Assembly (NCBI GenBank): GCA_037953625.1 | Contig: CM075650.1 | Span: 43,156,206 to 43,220,205, forward strand | Direction: 5' to 3' | Source: Crotalaria pallida | Taxonomy: Eukaryota; Streptophyta; Magnoliopsida; Fabales; Fabaceae | DNA: 64,000 nt | Part shown: one piece after another, positions 9,656 to 20,284 of the stretch | Numbering within the stretch: position 1 is the first letter of the stretch | How the letters are laid out: each line of letters opens with the position of its first letter | Position numbers and translations under genes: made by a program | The notes under the pieces: generated by a model | Seen by the model: only the letters and a program-made list of their open reading frames with translations | The model's database searches: none | Told to the model about the DNA's origin: nothing

Positions 9656-11244
9656 TGTAAGTTTCATGATGAATGTTTTGATAATGACAAAGTGTTTTGA
9701 ACAAGCTATCATGTGATGATCAAGTTCAAGTTCAACAAGCAACAACAAACATCAAATGAAGAAGAGAGAAAACAAGCTCATGAAGACTTAGTTTGAGTTT
9801 AATTGTTTTTTGTTTAATCTTTTGCCTCTCAAGCTTCATAGGCTTTCATTTGGGTAGTTTGTTTAGAGGGTAGTGAATCTCATTCATAAGTCATGATTTA
9901 ATCATAATTTGAGTTTTCACTTAACCTAGAATCAATAGGTGGCTTAAAGGTTTTAAAGGAAAGGTTTAGTTTTGAGAAAACAAGTTTCTAAAATGTACAG
10001 TATGGATTTAATCGATTAAGGATGAATTTAATCGATTACTACTCGATTAAGTGAAGATTTAATCGATTAAACACTGCTGAACTGATTTTTAAAATACGAT
10101 TTTCACTTCTCAAAATCAGTTTTCAAGTGCCATAACTTTTGGGTATTCTATAAAAATCTTTTCCTAACCTTTGTGATCATAACCTATCATTTTGATATTC
10201 ATTTTACATAGAATCAAGCCACTCTATTCTCTCTCAATTTAAAAGATCAAAGCTTTTCTATTTTCATATTCTTTGATCAAGAACCTTTGAATCTCTTGTG
10301 TGATTTGTCATAGCTATTGATTGAGATTCATTAGGATTGTTATGTGTATTCATTGAGTTGTAATCTTTGCAATAAGGCAAGCCACTACAACAAACAAGAA
10401 GCCTTGGTGTGTCGATTATCATCAAGCAACGTTCATTGAAGAAGAAGTCTTGGTTGTGAATCAATCAAGGAGAAGTCTTGATGTGTGGATTATCATCAAG
10501 CAATTGAAGACTTGTTGTGTCGATTATCAACAAGGGATAGAGGTTAGATTAGAGAGAAGATCAATAGGATTACAAGGCAAGGGTGTCGGTTATCTCTTGT
10601 AGGCTAGCAAGAAGGAAGTCTTGTGAGGCAATCACTTGTAATTTGAGAACTCTAATTCCTCATAGTGAAGAATCTCTCTTGGTTGAAGAGGGGACTGGAT
10701 GTAGCTTTCAAGCGGATGAAAGTGAACCAGGATAAATCACTGTGTCGTATCTCTAAACTCTTACTCTTTATATTCAAGTCATTTGATTGCGTTCTTGGTT
10801 GAAAACCTAGAAAGATTGATTTTCATAATTGATTTAATTGAATCTTTATTTGTTCAAATTGATAAAGGGAAAATCATTTTCATAACTAGGTTAATCAATA
10901 AGAACATAGGTGTTAATCATTTTCGCTGAATCTCTAATCTTACATGTTGATTGATTGATTTTCGTATTCGATTGAAAAGTGATTTTTCAGTTTCTGATAG
11001 TTTTAATCGATTAAGTGTTCGTTTAATCGATTAAGGACTTTTGAACTTTCAGGTTTAATCGATTAAATTGCAGGTTAATCGATTACGTGCTGTAGAATTT
11101 GCAAAAATCATTTGTTTTAATTGTTTCGATTTGTTTCGTTCGAAAATATTTCAAGGTTTCTTAAACACCTATTCAACCCCCCCCCCTTTTAGGTGTATTC
11201 CTAGGGTTCCTTTGTCTCTCCAACCACCAATTGCGGTTTCCTAA
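9656..11244 (+). repeat. 3' LTR of element A
   Basis: Starts TGTAAGTT and ends at the TSD TATTG. This is the longer, undeleted LTR (1589 bp). It has a palindrome cluster (TTAATCGATTAA and variants) at about 10007-10075, TATAAAAA at 10149-10156, and a second cluster at about 11003-11088. The terminal CCTCA of the 5' LTR is CCTAA here. Confidence 0.88.
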
Positions 11245-11249
11245 TATTG

Positions 11250-11312
11250 ATCTTCATAGTCAATATCTTTTGGTTTTGCCCAGGAGTGCAAAAGGATAAG
11301 TGTGGGGGTATT
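11250..11312 (+). other. Athila-1 tail with terminal polypurine tract
   Basis: After the second TSD copy the Athila sequence resumes (TTTTGCCCAGGAGTGC, as in Athila-2 at 39214). The terminal tract AAAAGGATAAGTGTGGGGG is at about 11290-11308, just before the 3' LTR. Confidence 0.8.
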
Positions 11313-12364
11313 TGATGAGCATTTTATTTCCCATTATTCCTTGCATTATTTTACTCCTATTATTGATACTTGTTGCCCATTTGACATTGATTAGCTTGAT
11401 TTAGTGATTTAGAGTTTATTGGACTAATATTCCGAATATTGTTTAATTTGGAATTATTTAGCCTAATTAATTCTATTTCTATTTTCAGGTAATATTTGGC
11501 ATAAGGACACTTTGGGAAGTTTGGAAATGAAGATTGAAGTATTGAAGTGAAGATTGTAATTTGCATTTAGGTCCCTTTTTAATTGTAATTTTCAGAATAG
11601 TGTTTCTTAGGACTTGGGCCCATGTTTTAGGCCCATTTTCATGACTAAAGAGGGGAAATTCGTGTAACCCCCATGACTACACTCCCATTTGAGATTTCTC
11701 ACTCTCTCTCTAGGTTAGAACTTCTCTCTTGGCTCTCCCAAGTGGTGGTGGCTGCTAGGGTTTTGTTCTTCCCCCTTTCTACACGTTTTTCTTGATTTAT
11801 GACCATGGAAGGCTAACTTCAAGGGTTAATCCCTTTGGTATTGTATTATCTACTCTTGATCTCTTGTTATTAATGCAATTTCGTTTTCTCTTCTCTGTTT
11901 TCATGTTTATCAATGTGTAGTGGTTTTATTAATTCCATTTCGTAGAGATAATACATGAATATAAATGCTTAATTTGTATTAACTCGTAAAAACTCCAATT
12001 CTAGTTTCTGATGCTTAATTAGAAGTTAGGGTTTGGAGTGACAACTAGATTTTCGCTTAGTATTTGGTTGTCACGAGTTGGACAGAGGAGAGGAGAGGAA
12101 TCTATCTTTAGTGAGCTAAGATTGAGTAGTGTACGTAGCCAAAGGGGTTTGCCCGCTTTTGTTTCTGATTTTCTTAGTTTTTATATTCTGTTTATGTTTT
12201 GTTCTTCACATTTGTAACACACAAACCCCCCCCCCCCCATTTTACTGCACACTACGTGTTTGATACTTTGCCTAGACTGATATTTGATGGGAAACGACCT
12301 AGGATCACCTTCCTAGTACTACAGAATAAACCCCTTTTATTTTGATCGGGTACGGCCCCGATCA
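11313..12364 (+). repeat. 3' LTR of Athila-1
   Basis: Starts TGATGAGCATTTTATTTCCC and ends CCCCGATCA, colinear with the two Athila-2 LTRs but clearly diverged from them, so this element is older. It contains a C run near 12225. Giant-LTR sequence (GTTATTAACTG) follows directly. Confidence 0.87.
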
Positions 12365-15300
12365 GTTATTAACTGTATTAAGAAAATCTTTTCTTAAATT
12401 GATACTTGTCTTTCTTTGGTTGGGAAAACTTTGAAAATATAACCATTTTCGATCCGCCTTTTTCTTAAATCAATTATCACTTGAAAATTTTGCTTTAGAT
12501 CATATTAAAACATTTTTAATTATAAACAGCAAGTCAAAGTAATTCTGGACAGCAGAGAATCACTTTATAAAAAAATCACTTTGATAAAACTCCGAAAACA
12601 TCATAAAAACACCCTTTGTTTTAAATGACTTCTTTATTCATAATTAACACTTTAAAACTCAAGTTTTTATCACAAAACACTTTGGACAACCATACACATA
12701 GTTTAAAATCTCAAAGGAAATTTTCTTAAAACTGACTTATTTCAAAACCAGTTACACACTCAAATATTTTTCAAACATAGACTGACACACAACCATAACA
12801 ATACTTAAATAAATTAGGTTACACAAGTAATTAATTAATCGTTTAATTATAATCCAAACAAAACACTTGGGCATTCACATCCTCGATCATTTACCAAACA
12901 TCAACTTAACTTACAGCAACCAGCAACACAAAATGAATCATTTTATTTCAATTATAATTCAAACACTTATTCATTTGATTATCTTCTAAACATTTTCGTT
13001 TTCATAAGACAAAACACTTAGTCACGCACCTTTTTACAAATCAAATTCAATCAAGATTTAACCCCAAACATATTTATATTTCATGACCGAGTATAATCAA
13101 GGAAAACAAATCAAACATCACAAATTTAAGTCACATAAATCAACTTGATTTATTTTAAACTCTTAAATTCTATTTTCTTTTTCATACAACAAAATTACTT
13201 ACTCCTTCTTTTATTCTTACCCGAATGCACATACCCATACATATATTCATTTAAACATAATACTTTTCCCAAAATCATTTAATTCATATATCTCCTTTAA
13301 ATCAAAAACCGATTAGAAAGTAATCATTTACAACACAATTTCAAACAATCTATTTTAGCATAACTTCTTAAAACATACTCATTGATTTTATATCACTTCA
13401 TTGAAAAGGACCCTAGTCTATTTCCCATGCCTAGGCCGAATCTAATTTGACAAAATAATGTTCTTGGTTCACTTTGTCAACATGTAAAAACACAAGATTC
13501 TTAAATCAAAAGAAATTAATCATGCATGCATCCTTTTTCATGAAAACAAAACATAATCTCTTGGTTTAAGGCTTAGGCCGAATGCTCACTATTACAAATC
13601 AAGATTAAACTTCAAATCTTTAACATGCAAAACATGAATCAAGTTAAAGAAATCATTTTCCGAAGTTGTTTCCTTGGTTTCTTTATCAAACCGTTAGGAT
13701 CCTTAAAAAAATAAAATCTCTTTTCTCAAAAACCACATGCATGCACCTAGATCTTAGGGATCAAGTCATGAAATCAACCAAAATGGTACAAATCAAAGAT
13801 GAAAATCACTTAGGGTAAGAAGAAGTCAAAACCCTGACATGAAGTGAAGGGGAATTAAATCTTTTGGTTCAAAAACATCATTCATGTATCAAAGCTCAAG
13901 ACTTGTCCATAGATCAACACAAAGTCAAAACTTTTTATTTATAATTTTCATGAAAAGATTTCAAGAACAAAAACTTTTCAAAGATCAAAACAAAATTAAA
14001 GCTTCATTAAGTTCAAGTTAAAATCAAACACTTCCAATTACTCAAATTAACTTTTCTAATCATAAGATTAACATGCAATGGCTTGAATTAAATCAAAAGA
14101 ATCTAAGCCTACACTTTTGGTTATGGCCGAATCATTTAGTTTAGGATCTAGGACTTTACAAATTTATTTATTCTTAAAATTTTAAGATCAAGGCATAAAC
14201 AAAGCATGCATGTACTCAAATCATCAAGATCATCATCAACCAACATGAAACACCAAGATTTCAACATTATTGTTAAGAAAGTTTAGATCTTCCATTTATT
14301 TACCAAAGAAACTCAAAAACACATTATAGTTCACGGTTTTAAGAAAGAGAGTTTAACACACAAGAGATATACTTTAAATTTTACAAAAATCACCAAAACA
14401 TTTTAGATCCTTGAGATTGATGTTGAAAAACTTTAAGATCTTTAATGAAGATCTTAACCGAGTTAGGAAGTCTGGTAGTTAGACGTTTACAAGTTATTTT
14501 TAGTCTTGAAAGTTCAAGATCAAACATAGACAAAACTTAGAAAATTAACATGCAAAGAAGGAAAGAAAGAAAGATTACAAGATTAAAGAAAACTAAGCTA
14601 TTACAATTTCCCTCATAATCCTCGAGCTACCCACCAAAGGAAAGTTGGTCTTCTAACTTCTATGTGCTTGGATCTTCAAAGAAAGCTCTAGGTTTTGGCT
14701 TGGTTTTCTCCCCCTTCTTCCTTTCTAGCTCACGGCCTTTTCTCTATTTATTTAGGTGTGTGTTGAGAGCTTAATGTTTGCTCTCAACCCAAGTGTTTGG
14801 AAGGTGAAGGAAATGAAAGAAAAGGAATGGAAATGAACTATGGTTGGCGATGTATATAGGCAAAAGCAAGGACATGAGACTTTCCTCTTTTGTCCTCAAA
14901 AGAATTCGGCCAAGGTGTACATGGAAGGGGTAATTTTGGCAACTCAAAGGTTTGCATGGGTGGATGTTAGCATTTCTAAGGGGACAATGTAGGGAACATT
15001 AGGTACTTAGGGGTCATTTAGGCTTTTGACTTGTGGTTTATCTTTAGGGTTTCCATCAACTTGGTTAGGGTTTAGTTAGGATTTGGTTACTACTTAGTTA
15101 CTTGCTTAGGACATTTCTAGGCTTCTCTACACACTCACACATACACGGCACACCCATATATTCATGCATACACATACTCATTTTCACACCATACACATAC
15201 ATTCACATACACACACGGCCAAACATACACATGCACACACACATTACTCACACGTATACACACATGCATATTTATACACTATCTTTTTATTTCTTTCTTA

Positions 15301-15673
15301 ATTCCATTTTTAGAACATTTAATCACCACTTCACCTAGTAATTCAAATATTTCAAGGAATCACATAAACACAACCACACACATCAACCAATACATATATA
15401 TTTAGAAAAAAATCTCTTTCTCATAAAATACTCTTCTTTATAAGTCACCTTTTCTTTAAGGCATAAAAAAAATGTCCAACATATAATTATTTCTCAAAAC
15501 TCACTTCAAAGCTCATGACATCATTTTATGAAAACCATTTCCTTAAAATCACTCTTTACCTTAAAACGTTAATTAGGAAATTTATTTAAGAAAATATTCT
15601 TTCAAAAACACTTTCCTCAAAATAAATCTCTTTAGTATTTTAATTTAATATGAGGAATTTGCGGGGTGTTACA
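12365..15673 (-). repeat. Giant LTR of element M (3' LTR on the minus strand), partial
   Basis: Over its whole length this matches the X solo LTR pieces at 30149-31027, 44314-46329 and 58751-59164 almost base for base by eye. The right end is GCGGGGTGTTACA at 15661-15673. On the minus strand this is the LTR start TGTAACACCCCGC, directly preceded by a purine tract. The left part is cut by Athila-1 and lies off-window. The LTR is AT-rich and non-coding, with a CA/CACACA-rich segment at about 15120-15290. Confidence 0.82.
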
Positions 15674-15690
15674 TTCTCCCCAACTTAAAG
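15674..15690 (-). promoter_or_regulatory. Polypurine tract of element M
   Basis: Reads CTTTAAGTTGGGGAGAA on the minus strand, immediately before the LTR start TGTAACACCCCGC. Confidence 0.75.
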
Positions 15691-16931
15691 ATTTCTCGTC
15701 CTCTTGAAATATGTTGTGGATTGGGCAGCAGGGCACAAAATTCTCATGTCACTTTGATTTCCATAAGAATACTCTTCTCTCACTGCGTGGTCGTGTTCCC
15801 CTTTGTAGGTATAATTCTCTTGCAGTGCTCCTCGTTTGTTGCTTTCGGATGGAGTAGTCGCACTCACACGACCGCTTACATGTCGAATCGGGTTAAGTCC
15901 AACGGACTAACCGAAGAAGATGCCGTTCCTTTCACTGATCGTAATCACGTAGAGCCCGACCATAGGTACGAACTTAGGGAAAATTAAACAATCAAAATTC
16001 ACACATCGCCAAAAGTATGGGATTTCACCGGAAATCCTTGAATATTCGCTATTCTATACAACTCGGGATCTTGCTAACTCACAACAATTACTTCTTCACC
16101 CAATTCTCCCTCCAATTCTATGGTTTTTGGTCTATCATTCTATACAACTCGGGATCTTGCCAACTCACAACAATTACCACTTAGGCTTACTTACTTCCTC
16201 AAACCTCATCTTCCTCCTTGGACCCATCCTGGACATTAATCAAACTCACCACCTTTGATCATCTAAACGTCTAGTTTGGGGTATAGGGTAGTTCTAATCC
16301 TCAAGCTTTCCTCTAATAGTCGGTGACAGACGGTTCTTCTTCTCCTTGTGACTCCCCAACTTAGGTCAAACTTATAGCTAAATCCACTGTGACCTTGTGT
16401 CCTTACTTGGTTACAACTGTTAATCCTTCCTTAAATCGTTCAAGCCTACACTATCTGGGTAATTACGGTATTTCTAATTTCGTTATTTGGACTGATAAGT
16501 CTCAAATAGGATTGGTAAGGCCATAAGTCGATAGTAAGGCTCATGAAGAAAAAGTTCAAAGTTTAACAACATTAACTGTTTTGTTGAAGCAATGCAACAA
16601 ACAGGGGTTCCAGAAAGAACATCCCATTTCCTTAAAGGTACCAACTATTTTCTTGGACAGGGTACGTCTAGGTCAACAAATTGAGGTTTTTCTGATACTA
16701 ATGAGACATCAAGGGTTAAGGGGTCCCAATCTATTCACCTTCTACTTGATCTACTTCCTTCCACATTATTGGACCACCAGCTTCCTAACACAGCTGACCT
16801 TAAACCACAAACAAAGTCTCATATACTATGAGAACTTGATCCTAGGTTTCCATCCTTACACTAGCAAACACACAGAGTCACACAAACAAAGCATGTAAGC
16901 CCATGCTTAAGGCCACTAAGGATTACCATAA

Positions 16932-16943
16932 GCTCTGATACCA
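16932..16943 (-). promoter_or_regulatory. Primer-binding site of element M (tRNA-iMet type)
   Basis: The plus strand reads GCTCTGATACCA, so the minus strand reads TGGTATCAGAGC, complementary to initiator tRNA-Met. Three bases separate it from the LTR terminus TGTAACAGCC at 16947. An iMet primer argues against an Ogre element (usually tRNA-Arg) and fits a chromovirus of the Tekay/Del kind. Confidence 0.8.
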
Positions 16944-16946
16944 TTC

Positions 16947-17228
16947 TGTAACAGCCAGATTTTCGTAAGAAGTAAAAGAATGTGAAATATTGATAATGAG
17001 AAATGAATCGGGAATGAAAGTGTGGAAAAGTGAATGAAACCATATGAAAATGGAAGTGAATGCAACTCAAAGGTTCACAAGTTGAGATCGAGAAAGGAAT
17101 TGAGAAAGAAAGAATGTTCATGTTGAGAAGTGAAAATAAGTTTGGCAAGATAATGAATGATGATGATGATGATGATGATAAACTTGAATGTTGTGTTGTA
17201 TTTATGTTGCATTATTATGTTTGTATTG
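16947..17228 (+). repeat. Inverted junction: 20-bp LTR end of M fused to plus-sense LTR fragment Q
   Basis: TGTAACAGCCAGATTTTCG (16947-16965) is the end of an M/X-type LTR next to the PBS. From about 16967 the sequence instead matches the reverse complement of LTR X (AAGTAAAAGAATG; compare 18056-18070), that is, a plus-sense LTR fragment. It continues across the X insertion to 59170. A (TGA)n microsatellite is at about 17158-17180. TATTG at 17224-17228 is the TSD of X. Confidence 0.6.
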
Positions 17229-18801
17229 TGTAACAGCCCGATTTTCGTAAACCAAAATATTTCACTTTTACTTATTAAAGTTGCAAAAATGGGACCAAAA
17301 TTTTTATTTTTTGTAAAACTTTGTTGACATGACTGAAAGGTCCTTGGTAATCTCAACACCCTTTTTCGAAAACCGAGTTGTTACTAAACATTTATTTTCA
17401 GAAAACTTTCATTTTCATAAAAAGACTTGTTTCCAAATCATCATGATAGTTCTCCACAGACTACATTGTTTGCTCTTTCAAAATAGAGTATTCCACAATA
17501 CAGAATTAAAACTTGGCTTAGTTACATAATTGGCACATTGCTTGGTAATCCTTGACTCACAAACAAAATCCACAAATTTAACCTAAACACTCTACTTTCG
17601 CTTCCTTTTGATGAAGACATCCGGATGGAACTCTCCTCTCTTCTTGCACCCTTTCTTCACTCCCTAGAATGAAATCGTCTCTATCGTTGCTCTGCAATTG
17701 TCATTCAGCTCCATCTAGGGAGATGATCTCCATGCGGTACTCCGTCTGCCCGTTGAGACATCAGCAGCACTGATATGCCAACAAACAGGAGAGAGTAAGC
17801 GTTCCGAACGACGAATCGTCGACGGTGTGGAATTACGATAGGCAAGATAGAAGGACCATACAAACATACCATACAACATACAGCATACAACCCACAACAA
17901 TCCTAATATTCATATTATCAGTCTTATCAGCCTTATTATTATCCTTCAATTTCTTTCTAACTTTAATTTCGCTTCTCTTAATTACTCTTTCTTTCTTAAT
18001 CTCTTTTTCCTTTCCATACTCAGAATTTCTCTTTACCAATCTTATCAATTCATCTCATTCTTTTACTTGGGGAATCATAAGATATCATCGGGGAATTCAT
18101 TTCGTTCTCGGCTATCACTCACGTCTACATCTCCTCGGTCATCCACCAACCTAGTCGGAAGCAAACAGGAGTACAGGACCTTTACCGTGCGGGCACGACA
18201 ACTGTCTCAACAACAAATGGTCCCAGACCAGGAGGACTCAGCCTCAAATCATAATCATATCAATTCATATCATGGCACACTGTCTCACTACAGTGGCAAA
18301 CAAGATGCCCCACTCCAGTCCCTCTTACTGTTCTCAATTTGCAATCTAGGGGGCGACAGTATATTTCTAGTGAGCCCGCAGAACTTACCACGGCATTAGA
18401 CCCAGTCCCCACCACGTTAGTGCGCCACATGTGGAGTTCGTTCTGCCTAGAAATATACTCTAGACTTCTTGACGTTTCACCGGCATCGTCCTCCCCTAAT
18501 GCAATCTTCTCCTAAGTATCCGCAGATACTTATGGTTCCTTCCTCTCCACTACTTCGCACTCTCATACCTCACCGCGTATGTCTTTTAAAGTCTTTTATC
18601 TTGTTTTTAATTAACCTAAGGTCGGCCCGTCCCTCGTGCAACCCTTCAACGAGTCCCGACCACTAACTTTGCACAGTCTTTCTCTCATCATTTCTCACAT
18701 AGCACAGAGCAGGGATCACATCGACAAACTCAAATCTCATTTCTCAGTCTTTCTCAACATTCTCCATTCCTCGTAATCATCTCATCTTTCTCAATCATTC
18801 T
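17229..18801 (-). repeat. X segment 1
   Basis: First 1.57 kb of the X LTR. It contains a block at about 17788-17832 (GAGAGTAAGCGTTCCGAACG onward) that is conserved in LTRs V, W and Q. On the minus strand, upstream of 17745, it holds a degenerate copy of a small ORF that is open in V and Q; the GVKKG and basic C-terminus are still readable. Otherwise it is non-coding. ATTCT at 18797-18801 is the TSD of element B. Confidence 0.75.
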
Positions 18802-20210
18802 TGTAGAGTTTTGATGTTTTGATGATTAACAACCTTATGTCAAGCAACAACATTCAACAAAGCAAGCAACCACTCATGAAGATTAGAATAGGTTTATTTT
18901 AATTTCTAATCAATGTAATATTTTATTTTATGTTTGCATATCATGAGAGTGGGTGGTAGCTTTAGGGAATGTCAATTAGATTTATAATATTGTTTGATTA
19001 TTAGTGAAGAAATATTAATCTTGATAAAATAACTCTAAATAAAGTACTTGTCAAAGTATATTTGCAAAACTTTATTTTTTAATCACTGTTTGTGAGGGTT
19101 AATCGATTAGTGTGTTAACAGTTAATCGATTAGCACGATTTAACACAGGTTAATCGATTAATGTGTTTTATGTTAATCGATTAATTTATGTCAGTTCTGA
19201 AAAATAATATTTTGTTTAAAAAGACTTGATTTCAACTTTGACAAGGTTACACACTCTTTCATAATTTTCATATAGAGAAACATACTTTCAGTTTTTCAAG
19301 AGCTATTACTACTTTCCTATTGTGATATCAAGATTCAACAACTTTCAATTTTCTTCACTCATGATCTTTCAATATTCTAAGTCCTATTGAAATTCAAGTA
19401 TTCTAGTTCTAGTATTTGTGTTGAAGCAACTTGCAACAAGAAGGTTGTATACTCAAGGTTTCAACAAAGAAGTGAAGAATTCACGAATCAAGACTTTGAA
19501 GATTCTCAAAGCAATTTTGAAAGGGAATTTGGTTGGAAGCATCTTCAACAAGTTCAAGAAGACAAGATACGGATTTAATTGGGTAGAATATCAAAGAGAT
19601 TGGTACACTCTTTGAAAGGGGTTAATATAGGATAACTAGTGAGAGTTGCATCTTAACATTGTATTCTAACAATTAAAGTATCTAGTAGAAACTCTTTATC
19701 TTTTGATAAAGGGGACTGGAGTAGCTCTCAGTGGTAGAGAGTGAACCAGGATAAATCTTGTCTTCCTTGCTTTTATTTCTTCTAGTTTTCATTAACCAAG
19801 AACAATTGAATTAGGTTTAATTTATCAAGCCAATTTACTTGATACTGTTCAATCATTCATTCATCATTTGTTGGTGCATCAAGGCGTTGTAATCTCCTTT
19901 GAATTTGGTTTAAAACTGAATTTGCGTCAGTTACTGTTCTTATTAATCGAGTAAATCGATTGTTAATTGATTAATTTTTAAGTTGCTTTCGGCATTAATC
20001 GAGTAACGCTTTAGTTAATCGATTAGTTTGAAAGTAAGCTTCGGCATTGATCGATTAATACTGGAGTTAATCGATTAACCATTACATTTTTGAAAGAAAA
20101 TTTATTTTCTCAAATCCATTCTCTTTGGTAATCGAAATATTTGTATTAAGGCTTCAAAATTCTATTCACCCCCCTCTAGACTATTTTGAGCCGCTTGTTG
20201 GTTTCCAACA
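18802..20210 (+). repeat. 5' LTR of element B
   Basis: TGTAGAGTTTTGATG to TTTCCAACA, 1409 bp. Clusters of the palindrome TTAATCGATTAA and variants lie at about 19109-19190 and 19940-20080. By eye it differs from the 3' LTR by about fifteen substitutions and a complex rearrangement near 19821-19837. Confidence 0.9.
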
Positions 20211-20212
20211 AG

Positions 20213-20224
20213 TGGTATCAGAGC
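20213..20224 (+). promoter_or_regulatory. Primer-binding site of element B (tRNA-iMet type)
   Basis: TGGTATCAGAGC follows the 5' LTR after two bases and is identical to the PBS of element A. Confidence 0.9.
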
Positions 20225-20284
20225 TCGGACGAAAGAACCGAGCCTTAAAAAGCTTTTTCGAAAAGATCCTAATCTTTGGAAACA

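Larger units (their letters stand above)
5729..11244 (+). mobile_element. Element A: gag-only, Sirevirus-like Copia retrotransposon
   Basis: LTRs at 5729-6959 and 9656-11244 flank a tRNA-iMet PBS, one complete gag frame, a non-coding spacer and several polypurine tracts. The TSD TATTG is at 5724-5728 and 11245-11249, so the element is complete at both ends. No protease, integrase, RT or RNase H is present in the 2.7-kb interior. Intact Gag without pol matches the non-autonomous TR-GAG type described in plants. The Gag is homologous to that of element B, so B-like elements are the likely source of Pol. LTR differences counted by eye are about ten substitutions plus one large deletion. Confidence 0.9.
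876..12364 (+). mobile_element. Athila-1: degenerate Athila-type Ty3/gypsy element, 5' part off-window
   Basis: Seen: the protease tail, RT, RNase H and integrase in Ty3/gypsy order, an internal polypurine tract, a long non-coding 3' region, a second polypurine tract and a 3' LTR ending CGATCA at 12364. All are colinear with the complete Athila-2 copy at 31873-40352. The 5' LTR, gag and the start of protease lie left of the window or behind the insertion ending at 875. Copia element A splits the 3' region (5729-11244). The host sequence after 12364 is a giant LTR; its twin at 30149 continues uninterrupted through the same point, which fixes the insertion site. An env-like ORF is absent. Confidence 0.85.
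15674..16946 (-). mobile_element. Short internal region of minus-strand element M
   Basis: On the minus strand this 1.27-kb region is bounded by a PBS next to the right LTR and a purine tract next to the left LTR, the normal order. I could not recognise gag or pol in any frame, so M is either a non-autonomous large-LTR derivative or heavily deleted. A roughly 42-bp direct repeat (ATTCTATACAACTCGGGATC and following) is at about 16050-16091 and 16135-16178. The short frames at 15685-15867, 15721-15987 and 16581-16898 have no recognisable domain. Confidence 0.65.

Noticed and set aside
15102..15338. His/Thr-rich 78-residue frame
   Set aside because: It follows from the CA-rich LTR segment (CACATACAC repeats) present also near 46200; it is not a gene.
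12365..15673. Assignment of the giant LTRs to Ogre
   Set aside because: Length and TGTAACAC ends fit, but the PBS is of the initiator-Met type, not the tRNA-Arg type usual for Ogre.
16932..16943. Part of a tRNA gene
   Set aside because: Only 12 bases match, in the orientation and position of a retrotransposon PBS; no cloverleaf surrounds it.
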